Below are positions 1 to 12,255 of a stretch of 64,000 bases of DNA, piece by piece. Origin of the DNA: Heliocidaris tuberculata (lineage: Eukaryota > Echinodermata > Echinoidea > Camarodonta > Echinometridae); assembly GCA_025618425.1 (NCBI GenBank), contig CM046841.1:7287068-7351067 (forward strand), in the 5' to 3' direction. The notes under the pieces are model-generated. The model was not told where the DNA came from, made no database searches, and saw only the letters and a list, made by a program, of their open reading frames with translations. Position 1 is the stretch's first letter. Each line of letters begins with the position of its first letter. The position numbers were made by a program, and so were the translations under genes.

Positions 1-2040
1 AGGTAAATTCATGAAGGAAAAGGAGAGAAATAATAGTGTGAAATTACTCATTTCAACCTTGTGATGGCGGTATTGCTATTTTGGTAATAGATGAGTTAGA
101 CTATTTTTTCTTAATTCTATGTGTTCTGCCACTTGATCAAGAGAGGGCGATAATTCATTAAATTCAGAGCTAATTGAATGAAGGTATATAGCTCTGATTA
201 AATTCTTGTAACAGGTGGGAAAAAAACACTTCAAATTCCAAGACCCACCCAAGGGTGATTGTTTGTGTAGTGTACCCTATTGCTGTACAGAGTGAGTGGG
301 CTCATTTTAGTTAGTTTGCTCTTTGAGTGAGGTTGTGTTCTGAGGAGCCAGCAAGCAATGACCCTCAGTTTGTGTTAATTCTGGAGGAGATTCCTACCCA
401 CCATGTTGGGTCCTTTGGTCAGGGAGCTGTTGTCACTGGGACAGCACCTCGAATATGGAGCTACTGCTACAAAGGCTTCAGTAATTTGATTTCCTGAACC
501 ATGGCGGTGAAGCTTTTATCTTCAGAATTTGTATCCTGAGTTTCCATCTTGAGTTTCCAGTTGGACTCTGAAACGTCACGCAACTTCGTATCGATGACCA
601 CGCCTACTCTTCAATGACGATGGTCATCCAAGATTTCGCCAGCTATTTGGTACACCTTCAACCGTTCGAGGACTCGCGATAGCACCACGTCGTTGACAGC
701 GACAGGGCCCTGTCGTCAATCCTCATCGACAGAACTTTCAGTGGACTGAATCCATTTAAACAGGGAAGTCCTTTAATTCATGATCCTTTAATAATAACTA
801 TCAGTAACCAAATGATTAATTCTTACAATTCATTATAATACAATTCATTATATTTAATTCTGCATATGAGAAATGTTGTTCGATCTGTAATAGAGTTGTG
901 AATAGCTGACAATAATTTTCACAGCAACCAGTTAAAACATAAATTCTTTTGAATGAGAAGTTTTCATTATTTGACTGAATGCTCTTTGAACCAAATTTGA
1001 TACAGTTGTAATAAACAGCTTGAAACCTTAAAATTCAGTTGTACAGTGCAATTACTTTCGTGTACTTTGACCATGTCATAGCTCTCTTCACTATAAAAAA
1101 GGATGCTTGGGGTATGTGAGGTCGTCTATGTGATTTTGGGTATTGGTAGCCAAAACATTAGTTTAAACGAAAACCAAAGTTTGATCCTGACACAGGCAAA
1201 TAAAAAAAAAATATACCTTATCATTTACCGACTTTGCGAAAATTGCTCGTCAAAATCACGATATTTACGGAAATGCCGAAACCACTTCACCTTGCTCTAA
1301 TTTTGCGAACCTTTAACCTACGTCTTTGAAATTTGGTGGGTATGTGTATTTATGTATTTGACAACTGTCAGCCAAATTTTATAAAAACTGATGACGTCAT
1401 CGCAAAGTTATTGCGGAAAAACCTCAATTTACCCTGCATTACATATTATTAAATAATATGCTTATTTTAAATGGCGCCCTAACAGCAATCGGCTCAAAAT
1501 GACCGCAATGAAATTCTCTTCTCGGGGATACCAAACACGGTATAAGGTCTCACAGAAAATTTTCAGTAAATCGCGATTTAAGTCAGGTCATAATACGGAT
1601 CCTGCACAGTTTCCGCCCATGCATTACACGTATTGTCTATGGGGCAAATCGGTTACACGACTTTGGCCCCCTGAACGATCTTTATTTTTCTTGAAATTTT
1701 GCAGGCACATTCTTTGAGGCAAAATGAAGAGAATCTCGAAGCCGGATTTTTAAAATCGGTCAAGCGTGACATTTTACACGCCATTTTGTCCTATAAAACT
1801 ACTACTTCGATAGGATTGTCATAAAAATATGAGAGTGGTCTCAAAATGACCACTATGAAATGCTCTTTCGTATGATACCAAATACGGCATATAAAGAAAC
1901 AAAAAAGGCCAAGATAATAGCAAAGAAAGTAATTTCAGTACATACCATTTTAATGACATATTCTTCAATACAATTCTACACAGTGCCAATGTGCCGTGGT
2001 ATGCTATACGTCACATATAGTGTGCAAGCCACGTGGCCGA
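1..2040. other. No recognised gene; AT-rich non-coding sequence
   Basis: I see no host gene here. A short open stretch on the plus strand at about 327-497 has coding-like composition (it reads ...SEEPASNDPQFVLILEEIP...) but has no start, no domain I recognise and ends at a stop, so it is probably a transposon relic. The stretch 1300-1440 looks like a dispersed repeat. A 16-bp perfect palindrome centred on GGGCCC lies near 702-717. Confidence 0.4.
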
Positions 2041-2051
2041 AGCCTATCAAT

Positions 2052-2290
2052 ATATCCTCATCATCATTATCATCATCATCATTATCATCATCATCACCAT
2101 TATTATCATCACCATCTTTATCACCACCATCATCATTATATCATCATAATAATCATGATCACCATCACCATTATTATTATATCATCATAATCACTATGAT
2201 CATCATCATAATCATCACCATCATCACCATCATCATTATCATAATCACCATCATCAGCATCAACATCATTGTCATCACAATTAACATCAT
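2052..2290. repeat. ATC/ATT trinucleotide microsatellite
   Basis: About 240 bp of imperfect CATCATTATCATC-type trinucleotides. Both strands are open by chance because of the repeat, giving poly-His/Ile and poly-Asp readings; these are not genes. Confidence 0.95.
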
Positions 2291-2553
2291 CATTCTTTGT
2301 TTTTTGTTCTTTGTTTCTTGTTTTAACTTTTCTGTCATCTCCTAATTTTACAGTATGCATTATTCTCTCCCCTTATCTGATATCATGTTTCAACATGCAT
2401 AACTTTATATTTCGCATGTCAACTTTTCAACAGAATAAAAAATACGAACGACATTGCATGCACATCGTTCCGATACGATTGCAGTTCTAGTTCCACATTG
2501 ATATACGTATACGTGCACACTGAATGAGAGGAGACTTATTCCACGATTAGGCC

Positions 2554-2858
2554 CATTTTTACAAATATTAACTTTAACTTTTGCAAGTATGTGTAATCTT
2601 TATCTTATAATGATGTCAAATATCTAACTGTCGGATCTAATATAGATCTACATAAGTACATGACAGTGATTGTAACTCCAGGGAGCCACACCACCACCGC
2701 CCTTAGGCGCCAAACAGCGATGGCGGTATGTGGAGCTCCCTGGAGTTACATGTAAATCTACATCATCTTATATGAGATCTAACAGTTAGATTTTTGATAT
2801 CATTATGAGATAAAGATTACCATACTTGCAAAAGTTAAAGTTAATATTTGTAAAAATG
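2554..2858. repeat. Foldback (long palindromic) element
   Basis: Two arms of roughly 125-130 bp are reverse complements with small interruptions. The outer ends match perfectly over about 35 bp (2556 onwards against about 2820-2855), and the inner ends match over GTAACTCCAGGGAGC. The roughly 45-bp centre contains CCGCCCTTAGGCGCC. It has no coding capacity and is best read as a foldback MITE. Confidence 0.8.
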
Positions 2859-3027
2859 TAATAACTCACATACACACAACAGCGTTTTCTCAGAATTGAC
2901 ACTAGATCTATCCAGTCAATTTTGGAGCAGAACTTGACGTTCAAATCCAATTTCTTCACACGATCACGCACTGCACTCAGTGTGGCCAGCGAAAAAATAC
3001 TATTCTGCTTGGAAGCAGCGAAAATTC

Positions 3028-3112
3028 TGCTAAATCAGAAATTTTACTGCTAAATCAAAATTTACTGCTAAATCAAAATTTTACTGCTAAATCAAAATTT
3101 TACTCAAAAATT
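3028..3112. repeat. Short tandem repeat TTTACTGCTAAATCAAAA
   Basis: About four copies of an 18-20 bp unit. The following sequence (ATTCTCTGACAAGCAAAAAA) recurs at 6490-6530 and in inverse orientation at 27290-27420, so this belongs to a dispersed family. Confidence 0.75.
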
Positions 3113-3224
3113 CTCTGACAAGCAAAAAAAACAAAACAACAACAACAAAACAAAAAACAAGCGCATCAGCGATATTTGTCTTGCCCAATGGCGAAAATAA
3201 CATGAATGTACCCCAAGCGCACCT

Positions 3225-3790
3225 ATCACCCAAGTTTGGTTGCCATTGCTGCAACATGTACAGAGTTATGTGTCATAAGAGAGTCTTGCAGGTAAACTTT
3301 AACATATGACCTCAAATGACATTTGACCTTATCACGTGCCCTCTGATCGCACCATAACATGCAGGTCCCCGAGTGCATCTACAACCCAAGTTTGGTTGAG
3401 AAGTGAGTGACGGTTCCAAAGTTATCTGTCATAAGAGAGTCTTGCAGGTAAACTTTAACGTTTGACCTGAAATGACCTTTGACCTTACCATGTGACCTCC
3501 GAAGGCACCATAACATGAAGATACCCCTAGTGCTTCCATCACCAAAGTTTGGTTGCCATTGCAGCAACATGTGCATAGTTATGTGTCATAAGAGAGTCTT
3601 GCAGGTAAACTTTAAACGTATGACCTCAAATGACCTTTGACCTTACCATGTGACCTGCGAAGGCACCATAACATGAAGATACCCCTAGTGCTTCCATCAC
3701 CAAAGTTTGGTTGCCATTGCAGCAACATGTGCATAGTTATGCGTCTTAAGAGAGTCTTGCAGGTAAACTTTAACATTTGTGACGGACGAC
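3225..3790. repeat. Tandem repeat of about 157 bp, nearly four copies
   Basis: The landmark GAGAGTCTTGCAGGTAAACT occurs at about 3277, 3435, 3591 and 3748, a period of 156-158 bp. Each unit also carries TGACCTTTGACC-type blocks and a CACCATAACATG block. The array ends in GACGGACGACGGACGACG. Open frames across it are artefacts. Confidence 0.9.
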
Positions 3791-3910
3791 GGACGACGGA
3801 CGACGTACGGACGCCATTTGGATCCATAGGGGCCGGAAGTGGGGGGGGGGGGGCAGTCCCCCCAAACGAAAAAGTGGGGGGTGGCAAAATGCATTTTCGC
3901 CCCCCTCCCC

Positions 3911-3945
<35 letters not shown>

Positions 3946-4024
3946 GTCGTAAAGGAGTAAAATTGGAGGGGGAACCAAAAAGAAAATAAACAAAAACGAG
4001 AATTTTAATTCGTCATGAGGACGA

Positions 4025-5696
4025 ATTAGGTGGTCTGTCTTTCATGTCATGTTTGATGGACTTCATGAATGTTGCCTGGAAGTTGTCACGATGAGATAAA
4101 TTAAATATATAAACTTGTAGGAAGGAGACTATCGTCATAAGAATGTGACGAGGGGATGATAAGGCAAAATAATGCAAGTTACCGTAGAGGCTCATTACAC
4201 CTTCATGAAACAGATCATTTGCAATAGGGTTGTGCATAAAGTAATGTACAATGCAATACATTAGATATAAAAGGCAAAACAAAGGAGTTCGTTACATATT
4301 TGTCATTGAATATGTATCAGTAGTCCTAGCAGATGGTAAAATAAAAGTTCAAAAGAAGGAAAAAAAAATCAACCCAACACCGCCGGGACTCGAACCGGGG
4401 ACCTTGAGCATGTAAGGCAAATGCTTTACCGCTACACTAAAAGTTCGCCCATAGACATAACACGTAGATGGAAAATCTTCCAGTTAAAATTTCGATATGT
4501 TCCCGACATCTGATTCAAAAATAAATAGCACACCTAAGAAAGAGAATTTTCTCAGCTACAACATACTCGAAGCTGGGCGAAAATTGAGCAGAAATAACGG
4601 GACTGGTGCTCAAAGAAGACGGGAATGCAGAATCAAGAATTAAGAAAAGTTCATGTCCCATAGAGAATACACGTAAAATGTGAAAAATTGACATCCCGCC
4701 ATTCATCGTAAAATTAGACAATGATGCCGTTGTCAAAATGAAAATCCGTACAGCCAAAACTTGTAGAGAATGATCTCAGCTACAACATATCGAAATCCCG
4801 GCGGAAATTGACCAACAATAAGCGAGTTAGTCTTGATTAAATGTAAAAAATATGACGTCATATTTGAAAAAATGAAATTTTGAGTTGAGACGCCATTTTG
4901 ATGACGTCATATTATAATTGAGGATCAAAAGAGATATGAAATTATATCTACACTTCATACGCTATTCAAATATGAAAAAAAAATTGGGGGTAAACGGACT
5001 ATTTAAAGAGCTACAATGAATTTTGTATAGGCATGTTTTTGGCCGTTTTTATGTTATAAGCCCCATAGACGCGCGCACGGATTTTGAACTTTGACGCGCG
5101 GGTACGACCTTATCGTAAGTTATAATTGATTCTAAATTGATGGAAAATGTCAAGAATAGTCTAAGGATTGCAAATCAATAAAAAAAACGGCGTTTTTACG
5201 TTATTTACGACTTGCGCGCGCGGGCGCTTACCCACGGAAATTTTTGAAATGCTTAAAATGGCCTGAAATGGATTTTGGTTTGGTCCCTGGGTGATTTTGA
5301 GCATTTTTAAATTTTAACGTGCCCGTACGCGCGCGTCATGACCTTTAAATGACCTTTGAAAACAGGATCCGTTGACCCTTGACCTAAAGTTTATGTGTTG
5401 TGAATATGATTGATTTTTGATCATTAATAAGGAAGATATAATGATGACATGGTTTTTACAAAATGGCGCCTGGATGACGTCACGATGACCAAATGAACTT
5501 GAAAATTAGTGGAGAACCGAGATCTCATAAAGATTGATAATTGATGAAAATTTGACAGAAAATGACTGAGCCAGTTCTGAGATTTCGACTGCACAAAAAA
5601 GTGGGTACAAATAAAGAGAATAATAATAATAATAATTAAGAAAGAAAATTCTGACGAAATTAAGAGGTGATCTGTCGATACCGACAGACCACCTAA
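4025..5696. mobile_element. Nested DNA element with 15-bp inverted ends
   Basis: ATTAGGTGGTCTGTC at 4025-4039 is exactly inverted at 5682-5696. The right end also forms its own hairpin (GGTGATCTGTCG facing CGACAGACCACC). No transposase is visible, and the interior is rich in TGACGTCAT and CGCGCG motifs. It lies inside the hAT-like element. I could not define its target duplication with confidence. Confidence 0.6.
4378..4443 (-). pseudogene. tRNA-Val(TAC)-like relic or SINE head
   Basis: On the minus strand there is an A-box-like TAGTGTAGCGG, an anticodon loop reading CTTACAT, and a sound T arm, CCGGTTCGAGTCCCGG. The anticodon stem has mismatches and the sequence at the 5' end does not pair with the 3' acceptor strand. 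It is therefore a degraded tRNA or tRNA-derived repeat and not a working tRNA gene. Confidence 0.65.
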
Positions 5697-6959
5697 TAAA
5701 ACCTGAATTGAATCACATCGCAAATGTTATCCCATTCAAATAAAAGAAGCGTATACAGGAATTAAATTTCCTAACCATTCCACACGCCCTATTATCAATG
5801 GAAAATTTGATAATAACGCGATACGCGCATATCGTGGGAAAGTACAGGCATACATTTGGACGCCTTCTTCTGTTCGCAGCATGTACGTTTTCTCCAAGAT
5901 TTTGTGTTATTCAGGTAAGTCTCCTCTTTTATTTAGAACCACTCTTTACGATGTTATGCCAATTAATGAATCTAACTTTTTGTTTGCTTATTATTGATAA
6001 GAGGTGTATTGATGAAGCATCATTTCTTCGATATTGGTAAAGGACAACATTAGTATGGGTATTTTCAAAGGAAATCATTTAGAGATGGCGCTCCCTGGGC
6101 ACAGGTGGGTCCTTATAACCACGAGAGAGTTCCTTTTTTTTCGTCGGCTAGAAAGAATAAAAACTATGTGTCCTTTAGACATGGAGATCACTGAAGACAG
6201 ATAAAGCATTCAAACTTTTAACTTTAACGTAGTGAAGGTTTTGTATTAGACATGTTTAATAGCGAAATATTCTGAAAGGTGTGTACGTGCGTCTGTATTG
6301 TTGTGAGAGGGTGGGAAAGCGTGTATGTTTTTTAGGGGTGAGAAGACATGAGCCCTTGAAAGGTAAGCCCCCTTGAATGTTTGCCCCCCCCCCCCAATTC
6401 CAAACTGCTTCCGGCGCGCCTGTTGGATCCCTTAGTCTCGCCTATAAATAAAAAAAAAGTTATCAGCATTTTTTGGGTGTATATTTACTCGAAAATTCTC
6501 TGACAAGCAAAAAACAAAACAAAACAAAAACAAAACACCAGAATTATGCTAAAATTCTGCTAAATTTTGTCAAGTTATGCCTAGCATAATGCCAGATGCT
6601 AAATCGGTCAAAATTCTGCCAGGAGGCAGAATTCTGCCAATTCTGGCAACGTTGACTGCACTACATACTGCACGTACGTCGCGTTACTAGTGCACTGCAG
6701 TTCACATAACTAGTCGCATGCACATCCATACCATCGATCTCTATCTTTCGTGGATAGAGATTGATGGCACGTACATTGCATATGCATGCAGTGCTCTTGA
6801 CGCTTAAATACTGCCCTCTCTCGTCGGTGGCGCAAGTCCTGCCCCCCCCCAAAAAAAAAATCGCTGTGGAGACATTGTATTCCATAGGTTAAAAAGGAGG
6901 TCTTTATAACAGAGGGGTCAAAATTTTGCCAAGGAATTTGATAGTCTCGGACGCTTCAG

Positions 6960-7257
6960 GTCAGTTCTTCAGAATAGTAAATTAGTTAATTATTCATTTG
7001 ATAGTCTTAGTAGTCAATAATGGTCTTATCTGTTAATTTTTCATTGTTTACATTGATTTTAGTATAATTTTTTTGTCTTGTTTTCTTAATTTTTAATTTT
7101 TTTTGGTGCCATTATGATTATACTTTAAATGATTTACTGTCACATTTTTCCATTGATTTATTTTTAAAGTTTTATGCACCGACCTATCGGAAAACAGCTT
7201 TGCATAATAGGTCTTAAAGTGTTTAAATAAATAAATGAAATTAAAAGAAATAAAATA
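6960..7257 (+). repeat. LINE 3' end (CR1-like) fragment
   Basis: The sequence ends with a hairpin-like region (GACCTATCGG ... AATAGGTC) followed by AAATAAATAAATGAAA, the layout of a CR1-group 3' untranslated tail with short tail repeats. No reverse transcriptase is left. Confidence 0.5.
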
Positions 7258-7855
7258 GTAGACAATCGCATGAATGACTTACGTCACGACGATTGTGAGC
7301 CAATTTGGTTTCTATTTCTGCAAGGAGGCTTGCAATACCTTTAAATTTTGATCTTATTTTTCATATTAACATTCAGAACCTCTATCACTAAGATTTTTCA
7401 AGATTGGATGTTCATGTCAAATGCTATTGCAAATTCTCCCCAAATCGGATCTCATTCAGATGGTATAGTGTGCGATCAGAAACGAAGCTACGTTTTTACG
7501 GCCAGCGTACAGCCCGATCCTCCAACAGCCCCTACCCTCTACCCAATCACATTAAAAAAATCACATTTTTCATTTCCCATTTTTCATTTATATTTGTTAG
7601 CCCTGAAGTAGTTCCGGACAACTTTTGCTCCAACACACAAAATGACTAAAATTTTTGTTTTTTTTTTGTTTTTTTTAATGTACATGTATTACTGAGTAGC
7701 ATCTTTTTATTCCATGAGGACCTATTACTATATGCTTTCTCCAATATATTTTGAGTACTGCCCCGAGGATAAAGGAGCTTCGCAAAATTAATGATATTTT
7801 TGTGTACGACAAACGGGACAGTTCATTGTCCGCAAGTATGTCACAATCGACTTAC
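7258..7855. other. Intronic sequence of the left plexin gene; no further exon seen
   Basis: This lies just beyond the donor site of the large Sema exon. I found no continuation of the Sema domain on the minus strand in this stretch or anywhere further left in the window, so the first intron of the gene is at least 7.8 kb. Confidence 0.5.
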
Positions 7856-8996
7856 CAAATTGCCAATTTGAGATTGAAATAGATGTAGTGATCTCATTTT
7901 TCAAACATTCATCGTCGACAAAATATGTTTGACTTACAGAGTAAAGGCCACATATGCTGCCACTGAAGTAGTCATTCGTTGGCCCTGTTGTACCGCTAGT
8001 CTTGATGCATCGCATGACAGCATATTCACATCTCTGCTGGACATCATTCATTTTATAGGCGCAAAGGGCAGATGACTCCCCACTTGTAAATACAGCATAC
8101 AAGATGTCATCAGTACTGCTGATATTCAAAGAGTCAGCTAGCTGGGATCCTGCTGGTCTGATATGAGCAGACTGGATCATATTGTAAGATGCACACTGTA
8201 GCTTTATTTCTGTATAAGATGCAAAATCTACATCCAGTGAATTACGACACAAACGCCCCAAATAAACAACACCTCCTCTAGACATGAAATAATAGAGATA
8301 ATCCTTGTAACCAATCACACGTTTAAATGAGTTCTCATGGGGAGCGTTAGCAGTTTGTGGTATATTTTGTGAACTGTCCAGATTTGAAAGGTTGTGCTTT
8401 GAAATGAAGGGAATAATATTACCACTGACTCCTGTGAATAAGTAAGGGGTCACATTTGGAGTACGTTCACAATGGTCATCATCAAATACAACGTCAACAC
8501 TTAAAACAACAGTTCCAACAGTGGGTAGATCTTCTTTTGTCACAACTTGCTGACTAATGTCCGTATCGAACCTCTTTACATCGTGTGATACGTTAGTCAG
8601 GTTTCTTGTCTCACAGTAACCATCACAGCTACCACACGTAATGAGCTTATGCTCAGGTGATGGAGCCACAAGGAGAAGTTTAATATCATTGTGTTTATTT
8701 TCATTTGGAGGAGGGCATTTTCCGGTATCCACTGTGTGTTTGAAATTTAGGTCTGAGTCGAGGTGATAAAGCCTCTCCCTTGCTCCAATATAGACATCTC
8801 CAGTGGCGTTGTTGATGGTGAAGTGGTTGAATGGTAGGGTGGAATTAGGACTGGTAAAAGATGATACCAAGTATGACGAGAGAGGAGCTGAGTGAATCGA
8901 CGGAAAGATAAGAAGAAGACAGAACAGTAACGTTCCCATTTGTTTTTGTGCCATGCCTGAAGAGATTTCCAGAATTGCAGGCTTCTTCTAATACGT
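7856..8996 (-). CDS. Plexin, first coding exon (signal peptide and N-terminal Sema domain)
   Basis: Translation starts at 8954 in a good context (GGCATGG) and opens with a hydrophobic signal peptide (LLFCLLLIF) of about 22 residues. The rest is the N-terminal half of a Sema beta-propeller: YIGARERLYHL near residue 55, CGSCDGYCETRNL near 108 (the plexin-type CGSxxxGxC block), YNMIQSAHIRPAG near 260 and SALCAY near 300. The CGS block and the YN(L/M)xQxA block are characteristic of plexins, the semaphorin receptors, rather than semaphorins. The exon ends at a strong donor (G followed by GTAAGT, 7855 downwards), so coding is 7856-8954, about 366 residues. An acceptor (TAATTTCACAG) just upstream marks the exon start at 8996, so there is an untranslated upstream exon. 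The remaining exons are outside the window to the left. It is a second plexin, downstream of and in the same orientation as the one at 50-64 kb. Confidence 0.85.
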
Positions 8997-10946
8997 CTGT
9001 GAAATTAGAGTAAAGATAGATAATATCAATCGCATGAATATAATATACATTTACTTTGTGATTTCATGGTTGCTTTTGTATCCTTAAAACGATCTGGCTA
9101 ATATTTGTGGTAGGAATAGGGGCACCGTAGGCACTCCAGATATATATTTCTTCAATGCAGGCGTCACACTGTCCCGAAATTAAGCAAAGATGGACACACG
9201 ATAAAGGAAAATAATGTTCATATTCGGCTCTGATCGTATAAACATCGGGCCATTCGTGAGGACATCTTAAGCCATCGTATGGCCGCCAGTGGAGTTTCTC
9301 AGGCTCCGGCAAAGCGGTGGCAAAATCTTTGGCATACCAAAAAATTGCCCGAAGACCTTACGAAGGTTTATTTTTGTGTTGAATTCGTGTGTCTATTTTG
9401 CCCTTCGTAAGGGCATCGTGAGGGCATCTTGTCAAATCGTGTCATCTTTGTATTCACTTCGTGTGATCATCGGTGCCATCGCGCATTTTTCGCCTCACGA
9501 CGACAATATGAAGGAAACAAGAAGCTGCCCGATTGTCTTAGGAAGGCAACACGACTACGTGAAGCCCTCGCAATGCCGGCGTGTAGCCATCGTATTATAG
9601 TATGACCCCTTTCACACTCACTTCGTTAGAGCGGTCTAACTATGACCCGTTCCTCAGGAGCGGTTCTGAGGTGAGTGTGAATGCTAAAGTGGTCCAGGAA
9701 GCGTTCTTCTGGAGCGCTCCAGAAGACCACCTCGGGGGGTGGTCTTGAGGAACGGTTCTTAGTTAGAGCGCTCTAACGTGCAGTGTGAAAGCGAAAGCGA
9801 TCCTACAGCTAGCCTTTGGACAAGGCCTCCCGCGCTGCTTGTCTGCCGAGCAGGGTCTGAAAATAGACTAAAGCAGTGTGCGTTTACAGCAGTGATCGCT
9901 GGACCGAGCCGCGTCAGCGGCGAGGCCTTTGCTAACTTGCGGAGCTCATCATATATTTGCATATGCATGAGGGTCTTACATATACAGCAGCTAGTGACGA
10001 TCGTGGCCAATCGTAATTGTTTTAACCGCGGTGTTTTTCATGGATTCGTGTTTCAAATTATGGGGGAATTGGTATTCAAATGTACTAAATAATTAATAAT
10101 ATCTAGTTCAATTTTGAATAAAACATGGATTTATTTTTAAAAATACAGTATTTAATGACTAGAGTATTCATTATTTTGCTACTTTAGTAGATCTATCTAA
10201 AATTTTGTTCCCTCGTTTTTCATTTTAACCTACGCATAGTGGTTCGCGCGATCAGCTGGTCGTAATTGTTATTGCACAACACGTGAACTGTCGTGACGTG
10301 AATATCTGTGTGAAAACAATATTCTTTGCCTTCATGGAGCTTTTTAGTGTTACTTCTGCAGGTGTTGCTTCTCCGAAGTAAACAGCCTGGACTCCCTGGA
10401 GCCCAAGTTTCTTTAATGAATTCACCTGCAAAGTGATATACCCAAAACAAAAAAACAAAAACAAAAAACTTTTTAAAGGAACGTGAAAATAACACAATAA
10501 ATCACAAAAGTCTGATTCTTTTCCCTTTACAAGTCATCTCTGACCCACATCCATGGGCCAAGGCCATGCTGTAAAATTATGTGAAAACTATTTTCCTGTG
10601 ACCCATTAACACAAAAGTTTATCCATTTAACAGAAAATGGGAGGAAACTATAAAGTTTAAAATTTCTTAATCCAACATTAAAAACCATTCAAAAGTTGAA
10701 TTTATTTATTTTTTAAAATTTAGTTTGACCAAACTATCTGCAAGAGAATTGCAAGAATTATGAAATTAACTTTGTATCCTTTTATTTTATTATCATTATT
10801 ATTTTATTTTTTATTTTATTATTTTTTGTTTTTTGGCTCTTCAAAATAAGCTCCATTCAATTGTTGCACCAACCAACATATTACTAATTCATGCTAGTCC
10901 AAAGGCTTCAGACTATCTCATCGCCATCCCTCCTCCTCCATAGTCT

Positions 10947-11115
10947 GGGCCCAGTTTCACAAAGAAATTGTTGCCATTAATTGTGAGTTTTGTACATGAT
11001 TTGCCATAGGGCTGCGATCGATTTCAATCGGAATAGTATCAAGATTAATCGCAGCTCTATGTCAAATTGTTTAGAAAACTCACGATTAATCACAACTTCT
11101 TTCTGAAACGGGCCC
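10947..11115. mobile_element. MITE with GGGCCC...TTTCA ends
   Basis: The left end GGGCCCAGTTTCACAAAGAA faces an inverted right end TTCTTTCTGAAACGGGCCC. It is about 170 bp, with no coding capacity. Related ends occur at 59622-59774 and, one-sided, near 44500. Confidence 0.75.
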
Positions 11116-11127
11116 TGAAGTCTACGA

Positions 11128-11345
11128 CATATCGTCGCCGGGGTGACAAGACTTTGTAATTCATTATTTGGTGAAAGTGAGTTTTCTTCATAATTTTGCA
11201 GCTAGGACGCGTTGCAATGACGAGGCCACAAATGAGAAATGAAAGTTGACTTGCACGATAAGGCAGCCATGTTTTTCAGCTCTCCTGAACATTTGTCATT
11301 TTTTAGATACGACTTACGAGGTCTTGTCACCCCAGCGACGATATG
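11128..11345. mobile_element. MITE with 25-bp inverted ends
   Basis: CATATCGTCGCCGGGGTGAC (extended by AAGAC) at the left is inverted at 11321-11345 with one mismatch. The element is 218 bp and has no open frame. Confidence 0.8.
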
Positions 11346-11449
11346 TAACTAGGTAACTTAATGTGCGACTATAGTATTATTTTAGTAAAATTATGTATTG
11401 TGTAGAAAACTTACAATCATTTCTTTATGAAATAAGGCCCTGGTCTTGT

Positions 11450-11832
11450 CCTGTTCACAACAATTAGATTAAATTATTACATAGCTGATCCTTCATTTAA
11501 GAAATGAGAGGTAAAATGATAACTTCAATGGACAGTGCAGTGCGAGTAGTCCCTCCCGCCGAACTCTGGGCAGTTTCGGTAGGAGACGCCGATGGGGATG
11601 GTGTGCTCGCAGCGACTGTTGCCGTGCGCACGAAGAAGTCCTTGCACAGTGGAATGGTTTGAAAAATTGCAGATTTGCCATAACCGGTTGGAAGATTAAC
11701 AAATACATCTTCCCCTTTCAATGCTGATCTTATAGCTTTTGATTGTAACATCGTTAAAAAAAATGAAAATTTCAACCTTTCAGCAGCATAATCAAGGCTC
11801 TTTGATAGGAGATCTTCTTTGCCGCCCGCCAT
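11450..11832 (-). pseudogene. RecQ-type DNA helicase, N-terminal fragment
   Basis: The frame from 11832 reads MAGGKEDLLSK..., then a helicase entry LQSKAIRSALKGEDVFVNLP followed by TGYGKSAIFQ, which contains the nucleotide-binding P-loop (TGYGKS, near residue 50) of RecQ-like superfamily 2 helicases. After a linker rich in Ser, Thr and Pro comes IEVIILPLIS, then a stop, then MKDQ. RecQ proteins have PL(I/V)SLMxDQ here, so the stop replaces the conserved Leu of motif Ia. Motifs II to VI are absent downstream. Intact proteins of this family unwind DNA with ATP. Similar stand-alone helicases are often duplicated or carried by transposons in marine invertebrates; this fragment lies within the 9604-13174 element, so carriage is inferred. 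It is dead. Confidence 0.7.
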
Positions 11833-12255
11833 GTTCGTCGGGTAGAGACATGATCGCTCAAAAATTTATTTATGAATATGTATGTTAATAATGAATATTC
11901 ATAAAATTCTCTCGAATTGTCTACTCTGATTGGTGCATCGGATTGGAAGGGGTGGTCTGGCCGGCTTTCTGGGTAAGCTACTTGGCATCTAATTATCTAC
12001 CGATTTGGTACCGGAAATATAATACAAAACAAAAGAAATAAACTACAACAACCACTCAGGTTAGTAAAGGCCTCGGTGCTGACGCACCTCGGGCCACGGA
12101 TCACAGTTGTCGCGCGATTAGTCTATGTATTCAGGCGCGTTTAGGGAAATAACAGCACCGAGTGCCTTGGCTAAAGGCTATCCTAAAGCGTACTTCAACC
12201 GGAAGCGAGCGTGTGTGTTCCGCGGGAAATCAAGGCGTGATTTTCCTTTATTTTC

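Larger units (their letters stand above)
3826..6422. mobile_element. hAT-like non-autonomous DNA transposon, 2.6 kb
   Basis: The ends are ATAGGGGCCGGAAG at the left and CTTCCGGCGCGCCTG at the right, roughly inverted copies. The insertion is bracketed by TTGGATCC at 3818-3825 and 6423-6430, an exact 8-bp duplication typical of hAT elements. A G-tract and C-tract lie just inside the two ends. The right 250 bp match the related element at 26928-27578. No transposase remains. Another inverted-ended element (4025-5696) and a tRNA relic sit inside. Confidence 0.75.

Noticed and set aside
1860..2360. Open frames with poly-His/Ile and poly-Asp
   Set aside because: They translate the ATC/ATT microsatellite on both strands, with no start context or conserved flank.
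3225..3790. Regularly spaced repeats considered as a CRISPR-like array
   Set aside because: The whole 157-bp unit is repeated, with no unique spacers, and the genome is eukaryotic with spliced genes.
3612..3915. Overlapping 90-codon frames on both strands
   Set aside because: They cross the tandem repeat, a G-tract and a transposon end; the Pro/Gly runs come from homopolymers.
5682..5700. Hairpin followed by CTAAT considered as a Helitron 3' end
   Set aside because: The same 15 bp are inverted at 4025-4039, which fits a TIR element, and the spacing from hairpin to CTAA is not that of Helitrons.
9289..9600. A 103-codon plus-strand frame with a Cys-rich centre, and its inverted twin at 22900-23094
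   Set aside because: Both copies are parts of the inverted transposon arms, upstream of the transposase start; the frames differ in length and carry no domain.
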